From Pseudomonadales bacterium (GTDB lineage: Bacteria > Pseudomonadota > Gammaproteobacteria > Pseudomonadales > DC-out160): a DNA stretch of 56,002 nucleotides. The position numbers and the translations under genes were made by a program. The notes below the pieces were generated by a model. It was not told the DNA's origin, ran no database searches, and saw only the letters and a list, made by a program, of their open reading frames with translations. Every line of letters starts with the position of its first letter. The first letter of the stretch is position 1. The DNA lies in assembly GCA_019090455.1 (NCBI GenBank), contig JAHRWA010000076.1, forward strand, positions 1-56,002. The letters run 5' to 3'. Positions 1 through 7,961 of the stretch are shown piece by piece.

Positions 1-88
1 CCAGCATCACCAGCATCACCAGCATCACCAGCATCACCAGCATCACCAGCATCACCAGCATCACCAGCATCACCAGCATCACCAGCAT
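1..88. repeat. 9-bp tandem repeat, about 10 copies
   Basis: The unit CCAGCATCA repeats almost perfectly from the left edge to base 88 and probably continues outside the window. On the minus strand it encodes (Gly-Asp-Ala)n in the frame of the CHASE3 receptor. Length changes would add or remove three residues without shifting the frame. Confidence 0.95.
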
Positions 89-962
89 GAATACGATTAT
101 TGATTTCTGGTAATGCTAAGTTTAGCCTCCATTTGGAGGCTAAACTTTCGATTTTATTCACTAGATTTGAGACCGTTTTTACATTAGGAGTGTTCAATAC
201 TAGTGATCTTATCTCGCTAACATGCCCGTTAAACGCTACCTTTCCTTGGTGGTAAGGTTCTAAGAATGCTTCATCACCTGTAATAAGGAATCCTCTTTCC
301 CCCGTTTCTTGGTCCACGATATCTTTCAGAATTGACACTAATAAATTGATTTCACTTTGACTCTCAGCGACAGTAAATAATTGCTGAAGCTCATCTGCCG
401 TGGCACGGATGTTATCAAAAATGACTTTCCCTGTTTTCTTTTGCATCAGGGCTTGGATATGATCCAGGCTGATGGTATTGGGTTTTACCTTACGCCGCTG
501 ATTGATCTCAGGAGTTGCAGCAAGCGTTATCCAGTCTTGAGCTCTTTGGTTGATATCCTTAATGTTGTTCACTTGTTCTTGATTGTCATTCACCAATGTC
601 GAGAGGTTTGTTACTTCACTTTGCCATTGTTTTTTAGCAGAAATATACGGCTCCAAAAAAGTATCCTTACCTGTAATGAGAAACCCTCGTTCACCCGTCT
701 CCATATCTAATATCAGCTTTTCGAGCAAATGACCTTTTGTAATGACCTGTTGAGTGTGTTGAACCCACTTGTTCGTATCAATAAGAGAACGAGAGCTGAA
801 ATACACCATGGTCGAGAACAAGAACATCAATAGGATAGGCAAAGCGTATCCAGCGATGATTTTGGTGCTTATGCTTACGCTTCCGAAAGAGGGGCGAACT
901 TCTATAGCACTGTTAGAAACGTCCTCAAATTTATCGGTTACTTCCTGCGTTATATTTTTCAT
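1..962 (-). CDS. Membrane receptor with two CHASE3-like segments (N-terminal part, runs off left edge)
   Basis: An open frame starts at ATG 962-960 and continues without a stop through base 1, so only about 320 N-terminal residues are visible. A membrane segment lies at about residues 38-60. It is followed by two copies of the CHASE3 signature: ETGERGFLITGKDTFLEPY near residue 103 and ETGERGFLITGDEAFLEPY near residue 226. CHASE3 is an extracellular sensing domain of methyl-accepting chemotaxis proteins, histidine kinases and diguanylate cyclases, so the missing C-terminus should be one of these outputs. The visible part ends in Gly-Asp-Ala triplets encoded by a 9-bp tandem repeat. A perfect 13-bp inverted repeat at 118-147 lies inside the frame and is therefore coding rather than a terminator. 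No second membrane segment is visible before the edge. No good ribosome binding site is seen, so the start is less certain than the frame. Confidence 0.85.
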   Translation of the reverse strand, partial: MKNITQEVTDKFEDVSNSAIEVRPSFGSVSISTKIIAGYALPILLMFLFSTMVYFSSRSLIDTNKWVQHTQQVITKGHLLEKLILDMETGERGFLITGKDTFLEPYISAKKQWQSEVTNLSTLVNDNQEQVNNIKDINQRAQDWITLAATPEINQRRKVKPNTISLDHIQALMQKKTGKVIFDNIRATADELQQLFTVAESQSEINLLVSILKDIVDQETGERGFLITGDEAFLEPYHQGKVAFNGHVSEIRSLVLNTPNVKTVSNLVNKIESLASKWRLNLALPEINNRIHAGDAGDAGDAGDAGDAGDAGDAGDAGDA

Positions 963-1343
963 TGCTTAATATATTTCGAAGGTAGCTGTTTTGTCTGTTT
1001 CGTCCAGAAGTGCTGGAGCTCCTATATCTATAAGTATTGACGAAAATATACAAATAGGAAGTTTCGTAATTCGAACAACTATGATTAATGGTTTTATTAG
1101 GATGATGGTAGGATAAAAAATATTGGTCTGAAAGATGTGCAGAATGGGGCTTTAGATTAAATCGATGAATTAATTGTTTTGCCCAATTTAGTCCCTTTAA
1201 CACCGTTGATTTTTCTATCCCAGAATATTTATGTGAACGAGAATGTTCTGGAATATAGGTAGGTGAAATTTTTTTTTAAAGCTGTTGTACTTAAATAGCT
1301 TTCTAAGCTGATTCTGTGTAATACGAGATTATAGAGCGGTAAG
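963..1343. other. Region without recognisable gene
   Basis: This 380-base AT-rich stretch separates the start of the minus-strand receptor from a GGDEF scrap. Open frames here have no recognisable domain and no credible ribosome binding site. It may be decayed coding sequence, since remnants follow directly. The receptor promoter should also lie here, but no clear boxes were seen. Confidence 0.5.
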
Positions 1344-1494
1344 TTGATTGCGCGTCTTGGTGGAAATGAATTTGCAATGCTGATTTACGGTGATAAAAGC
1401 GAGGAAGAGCTAGTGCACGTTGCGGGGCGCCTAATCAAGTCCACGCTTACCTCTGCGGGTAAGCCAGGGAGGCGCGATGAAAGACGAAGATAGA
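1344..1494 (+). pseudogene. GGDEF-domain remnant
   Basis: The frame from 1344 reads LIARLGGNEFAMLIYGDK, followed by a helix-forming stretch ending KSTLTSAG. This matches the core of diguanylate cyclase GGDEF domains (usually ARLGGDEFAILL). The signature is altered to GGNEF, an in-frame stop lies just upstream (1332-1334), the first half of the domain is missing, and the end overlaps the start of the next gene. It is therefore a fragment of a lost diguanylate cyclase and cannot be functional. It could be a piece of an ancestral fusion with the neighbouring broken kinase. Confidence 0.75.
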
Positions 1495-3072
1495 ACTAAA
1501 GAGCAGTTGATAGCAGAATTGTCGGCACTCAGGAGGAGTGTTGCGAAGGGTCCCAGCGATTTGATGTTCGATATTCTAAATGAATTGCCCGTTGGTATCG
1601 CCATCATGAAAGGGGATGATTTTGAATACATTGAGGAAAATAAATTTATTGCCGAGTTAAATGGTCTAACTCCAGAAGAACATATTGGTAAGAAGGTTAA
1701 AGATATTGTACATCCGTCAATGGTCGAGGATGTTGTTGAAAATTTAAAAAAGGTGAAGAGTTGCTAACAAACCTACCGAGCAACGAGAGTTAAACCTGAC
1801 GGTGCCCAATGGAAAGGTGAAACACCTGTTGGATTGGTATCATCCCCTTCAAAACCACGATTGTGTGTTGGCAGTTGTCATTGATGTAACGAAACAAAAA
1901 GATTTGGAAGCCCAGCTTCGGCAAGCTCAAAAAATGGAGTCCATTAGCGTATTGACTGGTGGTATTGCACATAAGATGAATAATGTCTTTACCCCTATCA
2001 TTGGCTATGCAGAGATGTTTTAGATAAATTGGTCAAGGATGATCCTAATAGAAAATTTGCAGCACATATTCTTAATGCGGGTAATAGAGGTAAGGACCTC
2101 TCCAAACAGTTATTGGCCTTTGGTCGTAGGTCATTATCCAATATCGTGGCTTTTCAATTAGAAGATGTTGTAGAAAAAGAAATTGAATTCATTAAAATAA
2201 TGATACCGGAAAACATCGCAATTCATAAAGAAATTGAAGTGGGGTTACCCCCAGTAATGGGGATGGTGGATGAGATAAATCAAGTGATGCTCAATGTATT
2301 TATCAATGCGAGTGAAGCCATGCCGCAAGGAGGGGACATAACGGTATCTTTGAGTAGGGAGAATTCATATAGTTTTATCAATGGTCAGGGGCTCGATCAA
2401 AAAGGGGATACCATTTTACTGTGTGTTCAGGATACTGGTATTGGAATGGAGCCTTTGATATTGGATCAAATTTTTGATCCTTTTTTTACTACTAAATTGA
2501 TTGGCGATGGATCGGGTTTGGGGATGTCCGTAGCGCAAGGGATTGTTGCAGAACATAAAGGGCATATTGAGGCGGAAAGTCAACAAGGAGAAGGCACTAC
2601 CATTCGCATCTATTTCCCGATACCGGAAGTGCAGTTAAATTTGCAATCGCTCACTCAGTCTCCCAAGCACACAACCCCTATGGAAAATGGAAATGTCAGA
2701 ATACTACTCCTTGATGATGATAGTTTGGTCATCGAATTTACCAATCTTCTTCTTGAACCATTTGGCTACGTAGTGACTGATTTTTTAGATAGTGACAAAG
2801 CCATAAAATCAATACAGGAAGATCCTACCGATTTTGATATGATAATTACTGACTATGGCATGCCAAAAATGAGCGGGAAAGAATTTGCCAGTACCGTCAG
2901 GGCAATCAACGCTGATATTCCCATTCTTCTCTTCACAGGTTATGGCGATTTAGTTGCAAACGCGGAGGCACAATCGTGGGGGATACAAGGGGTTTTAACA
3001 AAGCCATTTAAATCAAGTGAATTAGGTGATGCGGTAACAAAGTGCTTTTCAAGTCTCCCCGGTAATGGTTAA
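1477..3072 (+). pseudogene. Hybrid histidine kinase PAS-HisKA-HATPase-REC, split by two frameshifts
   Basis: Three consecutive frames together make one NtrB-like hybrid kinase. Part 1 (1477-1767) is a helical start and a PAS domain. Part 2 resumes in another frame from about 1757 (KPTEQRELNLTVPNGK) and carries the phospho-acceptor box GGIAHKMNN, ending in a stop at 2023. Part 3 returns to the first frame at about 2014 (VLDKLVKDD) and carries the N box NVFINASEAM, the G boxes DTGIGMEP and GSGLGMS, and a C-terminal receiver with phospho-acceptor Asp in IITDYGMP and Lys in VLTKPF. The breaks lie near 1755-1768 and near 2015; one base looks deleted at the second. The H box normally reads AHDFNN, so AHKMNN suggests relaxed selection. 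Sequencing error could explain one break. The intact neighbour at 3530 has the same architecture. Confidence 0.85.
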
Positions 3073-3529
3073 AAGCTGTTTCAAGGCAATTAATGAGCGA
3101 TAATTTTCAGGTCAATATCGACAGTAGTTCAAAGAGGTTATTGTCAAAGTGATTCCTAATACCGAGTTGATCTTTCATTGAATGATTCTAATAACCGAAA
3201 TAGTTTAATGGGATACCGAGAAAGTCTAATGGGATTATGTAGGTGCAGTCTTTGTTTAAGCTAAAACAAACCAACAGTGCTTTAGCCCAACCGGTTTTAG
3301 TTGTTATGCACCACGATTAAGCAAAATCAGTGATGTTTTTGAGTGAAAGAAAGGCGTTATCCATTAATTTATTCTAGCATTACATAATATCTTTTCCTGC
3401 CTATAAAAATACACTACATTAGTCTTTATGCTTTACCGTGATAACTTTTTGCGCGTAAAACGTTATCGATTTGTTCGTTTCGTCTCGTTACTAAACTAGA
3501 TCAAAGAATCACTATTAGAGATCCCGATC
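3073..3529. other. Intergenic region with degenerate ATACCGA repeats
   Basis: No gene is recognised in this 457-base spacer. It has three degenerate units beginning ATACCGA or ATAACCGA at about 3159, 3191 and 3213, the last two each followed by TAATGGGAT. A related unit occurs near 33.0 kb. The promoter of the downstream kinase should lie in the last 150 bases, but no clear boxes were seen. Confidence 0.5.
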
Positions 3530-5179
3530 ATGGATGATCAAAGCCTGGATACACTAAGCCTGGATACACTAAGCCTGGATACACTAAGTCTAGATATACT
3601 AAGTCAAGATACACTAAGTCAAGACAAAAAAGACAGCCATCTTAAAGGTGTGTTTGGTGCTGAAAACAGTATTGGGTTTTATAAAGCCCTATTAAATGAC
3701 ATGGTTACCTTCGTCTCCGTTTTAGATATAACGGGGTCCATTTTATTCGTTAACAATACCCCTCTCACTGTCGCTGGTATCACCCTCGAACAAGTTGTAG
3801 GGACCAAGTTTTGGGATGCTTATTGGTGGTCCTACTCTGATGACGCATTGGAAAAGGTTCGCGCTGATGTGCAGACCTGTGCTTCCGGAGAAAGCTTAGG
3901 TCACGAAATTCAAGTGTTGACGAAAGACGGATCACTGATTTGGATTGAGTTCAGTATGCACCCTATTTTTGATGAAATGGGTAATGTGGAATACGTCGTA
4001 CCAGAAGGGCGCGATGTCACCAATCGCAAAGAACAAGAAGAAATACTCCGGCGTAGCATGAAAATGGACGCATTGGGGAAGCTCACAGCGGGTATCGCTC
4101 ATGACTACAATAATATTCTCGGTATCATTAGTGGATATTCTGAATTAATTGGCAGTGTTATCTCTGGTGATACTCGATTAGAAAAATACATCGCCGATAT
4201 ACAAAAAGCGACGGATCGCGGGGCAAAGCTAACGCGTAAATTATTGGCCTTTACACGCCAGAAGGTATCGCAAGTTTCCAGTTGTGATATCAATAAAAAT
4301 TTGACTGATCTTCAATTAATGATAGAAAAAACCCTCACTGCTAAAGTCAAATTGGTGTATGACTTAGATGAGGGGTTATGGCCAATCAATATAGATATTA
4401 ACGATCTTGAAGATTGCATAATCAATATCTGCATTAACGCAATGCATGCCATGGCGTCAGGTGGTCAATTATCTATTCGCACACAAAATATAACGTTAAA
4501 TGAAAACGATACCCTGCATATGGACATCCAACCTGGCTCCTTCGTCTTACTGAGTATCGCTGACACGGGCTGCGGTATGGAGGCTGAGACAGTAGATCAG
4601 ATTTTTGACCCTTTCTTTACCACTAAAGGCGATAGTGGTACTGGCCTGGGGATGAGCCAAGTCCATGGGTTTATGCAGCGCGCGAAAGGTGCCATCAAAA
4701 TTTTTTCTCAAGTTGATTACGGCACTCGTATCGTTTTGTATTTCCCGACCAATGAAAAAATGATCGATGTAGAAAACTTAAGCATAGGGTCCACTTTAGA
4801 TCTCAGAGGGACTGAATCAGTGTTAGTGGTCGATGATGAAGTGGCTATTGCCGATCTAGCGTGCGAGGTTCTCGAGTCTTTGGGGTATCAGGTAACGACG
4901 GCGTACAGTGGAGAGGCTGCGTTAATCCTATTGAGCGAAAATCATTTCGACTTAATAATCACCGATGTCATTATGCCGAATATGAGCGGCTATGAGCTCG
5001 CGACGCTTGTTGAGCAGCGCTATCCCAGCATTAAAATTCAAGTGGTCAGTGGCTTTGAAGATGATCACTATTCTCAAACGAGTCACGCTTTATTGAGGCA
5101 GAATATAATTTATAAACCTTATTCGTCGAATAAATTATTACGGCACGTACGGGCTCTTTTGGATAATACGATAAACTAG
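3530..5179 (+). CDS. Hybrid sensor histidine kinase PAS-HisKA-HATPase-REC
   Basis: This 549-residue cytoplasmic kinase has no membrane segment. An N-terminal low-complexity stretch (residues 5-32, SLDTL repeats) precedes a PAS domain with PAC end (about 45-170). The phospho-acceptor helix contains KLTAGIAHDYNNILG near residue 190. The ATPase domain has NICINAMHAM, DTGCGME and GTGLGMS. The C-terminal receiver (about 425-545) has acidic residues in VVDDEV, phospho-acceptor Asp in IITDVIMPNMSG and Lys in IIYKPYS. The kinase should autophosphorylate and pass phosphate to its own receiver. Its input is unknown, and the convergent single-domain receiver at 5253 is a plausible partner. It shares architecture with the broken kinase upstream, probably an old duplication. 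Confidence 0.92.
   Translation: MDDQSLDTLSLDTLSLDTLSLDILSQDTLSQDKKDSHLKGVFGAENSIGFYKALLNDMVTFVSVLDITGSILFVNNTPLTVAGITLEQVVGTKFWDAYWWSYSDDALEKVRADVQTCASGESLGHEIQVLTKDGSLIWIEFSMHPIFDEMGNVEYVVPEGRDVTNRKEQEEILRRSMKMDALGKLTAGIAHDYNNILGIISGYSELIGSVISGDTRLEKYIADIQKATDRGAKLTRKLLAFTRQKVSQVSSCDINKNLTDLQLMIEKTLTAKVKLVYDLDEGLWPINIDINDLEDCIINICINAMHAMASGGQLSIRTQNITLNENDTLHMDIQPGSFVLLSIADTGCGMEAETVDQIFDPFFTTKGDSGTGLGMSQVHGFMQRAKGAIKIFSQVDYGTRIVLYFPTNEKMIDVENLSIGSTLDLRGTESVLVVDDEVAIADLACEVLESLGYQVTTAYSGEAALILLSENHFDLIITDVIMPNMSGYELATLVEQRYPSIKIQVVSGFEDDHYSQTSHALLRQNIIYKPYSSNKLLRHVRALLDNTIN
3542..3625 (+). repeat. 15-bp coding tandem repeat
   Basis: About five and a half copies of AGCCTGGATACACTA lie directly after the start codon of the kinase and encode Ser-Leu-Asp-Thr-Leu repeats. 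The first three copies are identical and later ones drift to AGTCTAGATATACTA and AGTCAAGATACACTA. The gradient suggests recent expansion at the 5' side. Confidence 0.95.
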
Positions 5180-5252
5180 ACCAAGCTAACGGTTGTATTA
5201 GATCCCGTATGTTATTGGACCAGAAATAAAAGAGCTAGATTTTCTCAACAAC

Positions 5253-5648
5253 TTAAATTTCATTTAGGTTTAAAAGTCGACGTATTTTTGTCGATAGTTC
5301 TTTAAGGGCAAAGGGCTTTCTGAGGCTGTCATGAGCGCCAAAGGTGATGGCGGAGGTTAAATAAAAGTCTGGAGTATCGCCACTAATGGCAATTATTTTA
5401 ATCTTGGGGTGATGTTTTATTAATTCCAGCGTGACTTCTATACCATTGACTAATGGCATCGCAATATCGGTAATCACTAAATCAATGGTGATCTCATTCA
5501 CAAGATCTAATCCGTATCGGCCATTTTCTGCGGAATAAACGTCGTAACCTTCGGCTAGTAGCATTTCTTCCATCATGGTCCGAAAGCCTTCGTCATCATC
5601 TATGATGAGAACTTTGAGTTGTGCTTTTTTATCTCCAGTATCATCCAT
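5253..5648 (-). CDS. Single-domain response regulator (CheY-like receiver)
   Basis: The 131-residue protein is one receiver domain with no output domain. The acidic pocket is IIDDDE (residues 15-20), the phospho-acceptor is Asp61 in VITDIAMP, the switch residue is Ser89 in AISGD, and the conserved Lys is Lys111 in LRKPF. It would act by protein interaction or as a phosphorelay shuttle. A GGAAG sequence precedes the ATG. It converges on the hybrid kinase at 3530 with about 70 bases between the stops, which makes functional pairing plausible but unproven. Confidence 0.9.
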   Translation of the reverse strand: MDDTGDKKAQLKVLIIDDDEGFRTMMEEMLLAEGYDVYSAENGRYGLDLVNEITIDLVITDIAMPLVNGIEVTLELIKHHPKIKIIAISGDTPDFYLTSAITFGAHDSLRKPFALKELSTKIRRLLNLNEI

Positions 5649-5676
5649 GTACCGTCACTTCCATTTTATTATTTTT

Positions 5677-5716
5677 AAATAGGTCTTAAAAAAGAACTGT
5701 ATTTAAAGACCTATTT
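5677..5716. repeat. Inverted repeat upstream of receiver gene
   Basis: AAATAGGTCTT (5677-5687) is repeated inverted as AAGACCTATTT (5706-5716), an 11-bp perfect stem with an 18-base loop. It lies about 30 bases upstream of the start of the minus-strand receiver gene. It could be an operator or a structured leader. It lacks a T tract that would mark a terminator on the plus strand. Confidence 0.6.
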
Positions 5717-5914
5717 CTGAGGTTTTATTATATCCGACTAATTGGCCATTAGTAACAATCTGGGCATGTTGCTATCCATAGCGCAAGAAGCGTAGTCATG
5801 CTGGCGTTATAGTTTAGCAGCTCCGAGAAATTATGCAGGGGTTCACTCTAGATCTTTACGTTTTTCTAATTCCCGGTTCATTTTGTAAGCGAAAATATTT
5901 TCCCGTGAATTAAA

Positions 5915-5952
5915 TGATAATCACTTGCATTTACAAATAAGAATCATTAGCA
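5915..5952 (+). promoter_or_regulatory. Two tandem Fur-like boxes
   Basis: TGATAATCACTTGCA (5915-5929) and TAAGAATCATTAGCA (5938-5952) each match 11 of 14 positions of the 7-1-7 Fur consensus TGATAAT-N-ATTATCA. They are 23 bases apart centre to centre and lie about 80-115 bases upstream of the first small gene. Two adjacent boxes are typical of iron-repressed promoters. Fur binding is inferred from the match only. Confidence 0.6.
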
Positions 5953-6030
5953 TTAAGGTATGTTGTGAAGAGTACAAATCAGAAGATAAAAAAGGGTTCC
6001 GTTTTGTTGATCACTAATAGGAGAACACAA

Positions 6031-6396
6031 ATGATAAAGCTCATCAGAAAACTAAAACAGTTTAACAAGCAAATCATCTCTTCTAAGACCGCCATATTGG
6101 TGTTGATTAATCGGTATGTCCCTACCGATATGGGTTCAGTCATAGATCTGCACTTAGATCGTCAGAACCAAACACTGTGCGTTGAAATTGAAAAAAACGA
6201 AGCGATAACAGAAGTTGTTATCGAGCACTATCAAGTGAATTATTCAGCGGGGCGGCCAATTTTAACTTGGAAGCAGGTGAAAGTGAAAGGATCGCAAAGC
6301 ACCGCTATTCGCAGTCGACTAGCGGCTTATCAATGCATACCGATTCCCGATAATGCCATTTGGCTGGTGGATAAGTTTACCCATAAAACAGCATAG
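6031..6396 (+). CDS. Small protein of unknown function, possibly iron-regulated
   Basis: The product is a basic 121-residue soluble protein that I do not recognise. I chose ATG 6031 because AGGAGA lies six bases before it. The frame is open upstream to a GTG at 5965, but that start lacks a comparable site. The N-terminus is a Lys/Arg-rich helix (KLIRKLKQFNKQ) followed by alternating hydrophobic strands. There is no signal peptide, membrane segment or cysteine cluster. It forms an operon with the 74-residue gene 17 bases downstream, and the Fur-like boxes suggest expression under iron limitation. A role in iron or haem handling is only a guess from position. Confidence 0.75.
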   Translation: MIKLIRKLKQFNKQIISSKTAILVLINRYVPTDMGSVIDLHLDRQNQTLCVEIEKNEAITEVVIEHYQVNYSAGRPILTWKQVKVKGSQSTAIRSRLAAYQCIPIPDNAIWLVDKFTHKTA

Positions 6397-6413
6397 CTGA
6401 GCAAAGGAAGATA

Positions 6414-6638
6414 ATGAGCACAGAAGCCGTACATAAAAAAATGCTATCGCTTTATGAAGAGATCCTCAATCACGAGGGTTTTGGTGAAATGCGAGTTGAA
6501 GTGAGAATTCTCAGAAGAGGACAAAAAGAAGTGATCATTCATTGCGGCAAACAATATCGGTACGTCGTGGATTACAAAAACAGTGTGGATTACAAAAAAA
6601 ATGTGGCTGGGAAAACGTCAAAGGTAGAACCAGCGTAA
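6414..6638 (+). CDS. Small protein of unknown function, weakly HemP-like
   Basis: The 74-residue product follows the previous gene closely, with AAAGGAAG before its ATG. Its core GQKEVIIHCGKQYRYVVDY resembles in pattern the HemP/HmuP family of short haem-uptake regulators (strand, His, Gly, Tyr-Arg), but the match is weak and may be chance. The C-terminal 20 residues are polar and contain an imperfect duplication, with VDYKNS followed by VDYKKN. It shares the probable Fur control of its partner. Confidence 0.7.
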   Translation: MSTEAVHKKMLSLYEEILNHEGFGEMRVEVRILRRGQKEVIIHCGKQYRYVVDYKNSVDYKKNVAGKTSKVEPA

Positions 6639-6646
6639 TCGTTTTT

Positions 6647-6683
6647 TGAACAAAGAGTCCCGTAGAGAACGGCTCTTTGTTCA
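6647..6683. terminator. Hairpin after the small-gene operon
   Basis: TGAACAAAGAG (6647-6657) pairs with CTCTTTGTTCA (6673-6683). It begins eight bases after the stop of the second small gene. There is no T tract on the plus strand after it, only AGGAAAAAA, so it is a weak intrinsic terminator at best or a 3' stabilising stem. Confidence 0.45.
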
Positions 6684-6793
6684 GGAAAAAATTGGCGATG
6701 TGGATTCGCAAATTTAAATAGAGCTTACTCGAATAGTTAATAGCCCGCGTGGAGCCGGTGTTACTTTCAAAATACAATTTTGGAGAAACATAA

Positions 6794-7825
6794 ATGAAAA
6801 CCTTTCAATCGAAGAACATCAAGCAAAAGGGTGCCATCAGGCGCGCCAAGAAGGAGGGTGGATTTACCCTGCTCGAACTACTCGTTGTGGTGGGTATTAT
6901 GGCGGTAATCGGCGGTGCGATGATCGGCTCATTTGGCGGACAACAAGCGAAGGCCGCTCGTGGTACGGCAACCCAAACGCTAGCGGGCATTGAGAATCTG
7001 ATGCGAGTCAATTCAGCGCTCACTAGCACCTTACCTAACAATTTAGAGTCTTTGGTTTGTTTGGATACCGCATTAGCGACACATCCTTTAACGGCAAACG
7101 TGAACACGGCTTACATTGACACAACGGAGGCCATTGCAGCGGCATCTGGTACTGCTCGCCCTTTCGGTGGTTTGTCAGACTTACCGCAAGTGGGTGGCGG
7201 AATGGGTAAGCATCTAGCCGATAAAATGACGCTCACTAAAATTGGTGACGAGTTCGGAGATGCATTGATTTCATCGGGTATTACGTCTTTACGTTTTGCT
7301 GAAGTCAGCTCTTGTGACGACGATGACACTACCTTTGTTGCCGGATTTGCCGAAGGCACTTTGGCAACGATGAATATACCCAATCACGCCTTTGAAGAGC
7401 CTCGTCCTGGTGCCGGTAGAAACCGAGGTCGTGGATTTGAAGGGCCAATGGATGATGGAACGGATGCGACGCCTGCTTTGATGATTTGGAATCCAGGTCC
7501 CGCTGGTTATAACAATCTGAAAGTCGGCGCTGCTGCTGATGATGTATTAGTAGGTTTAGGTTTGGGTCTAGCATCATCTGCGGTTGCCGGTGAAGACTCG
7601 CCTTTTGCGAAAGCGCCTTTCTATGGGGACATCGCTAAAGATAAGTTCGGACACTACATACTGCTAGTCAATATGGGCAGTGATGATGGTTCGGACGCTG
7701 CGTCAGATCATGGTAACGGTACTGACGTTGCTGCAAAATCATCGGCTACCTTACAGGCCGTCGTTGATGCTCGAGGAGACTTCTTAGACGAAGAATTCGC
7801 CGAGTTTACTGGCCAGAAGACTTAA
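6794..7825 (+). CDS. Large type IV pilin/pseudopilin-like protein, first gene of pilus operon
   Basis: The 343-residue product has a basic leader ending in KKEGG followed by FTLLELLVVVGIMAVIGG, a class III prepilin signal with Glu5 of the mature protein intact. Prepilin peptidase should cut after the Gly and methylate the Phe. The hydrophobic helix is followed by a long Asp/Gly-rich globular domain with scattered acidic runs (SCDDDD, GSDDGSDAASD). It is more than twice the size of a typical major pilin, so it may be a minor pilin, pseudopilin or adhesin. TGGAGAAACATA precedes the ATG. It heads the operon and is separated from the next pilin by a strong hairpin. Confidence 0.88.
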   Translation: MKTFQSKNIKQKGAIRRAKKEGGFTLLELLVVVGIMAVIGGAMIGSFGGQQAKAARGTATQTLAGIENLMRVNSALTSTLPNNLESLVCLDTALATHPLTANVNTAYIDTTEAIAAASGTARPFGGLSDLPQVGGGMGKHLADKMTLTKIGDEFGDALISSGITSLRFAEVSSCDDDDTTFVAGFAEGTLATMNIPNHAFEEPRPGAGRNRGRGFEGPMDDGTDATPALMIWNPGPAGYNNLKVGAAADDVLVGLGLGLASSAVAGEDSPFAKAPFYGDIAKDKFGHYILLVNMGSDDGSDAASDHGNGTDVAAKSSATLQAVVDARGDFLDEEFAEFTGQKT

Positions 7826-7854
7826 TATTTGCCCTGATATTAGGTTTTTTAGCT

Positions 7855-7894
7855 AGCACCAGGGTTCGAGTGTTGTGACTCGAACCCTGGTGCT
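7855..7894 (+). terminator. Strong 17-bp hairpin between first and second pilin genes
   Basis: AGCACCAGGGTTCGAGT (7855-7871) pairs perfectly with 7878-7894 around a six-base loop GTTGTG, followed by CCCTTT. It lies 30 bases after the stop of the first pilin. The short T tract suggests partial termination, which would give more of the first pilin than of the rest of the operon. Confidence 0.7.
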
Positions 7895-7961
7895 CCCTTT
7901 AAAAACGTACCCCCTCTAGAAAAGTACCCTCATTAGAAATTAATAATTTAAAAACGAGAAA

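Noticed and set aside
1..88. Repeats at the left edge as a CRISPR array
   Set aside because: The unit is 9 bp with no spacers, so it is a microsatellite encoding Gly-Asp-Ala.
118..147. Perfect 13-bp hairpin that looks like a terminator
   Set aside because: It lies inside the open frame of the CHASE3 receptor on the minus strand, which reads straight through it, so it is not taken as a gene-end signal.
381..969. Plus-strand frames opposite the receptor
   Set aside because: They are antisense to the convincing CHASE3 frame and have no domain.
931..1203. Minus-strand 90-codon frame
   Set aside because: It has no recognisable domain, no ribosome binding site and overlaps the receptor start in another frame.
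6697..6714. Sigma-54-like sequence TGGC...TTCGCA before the first pilin
   Set aside because: The spacing between GG and GC is 12 rather than 10 bases, so it does not fit the sigma-54 rule.
6805..7577. Antisense frames in the first pilin gene
   Set aside because: These are shadows of the Asp/Gly-rich coding sequence, without motifs.
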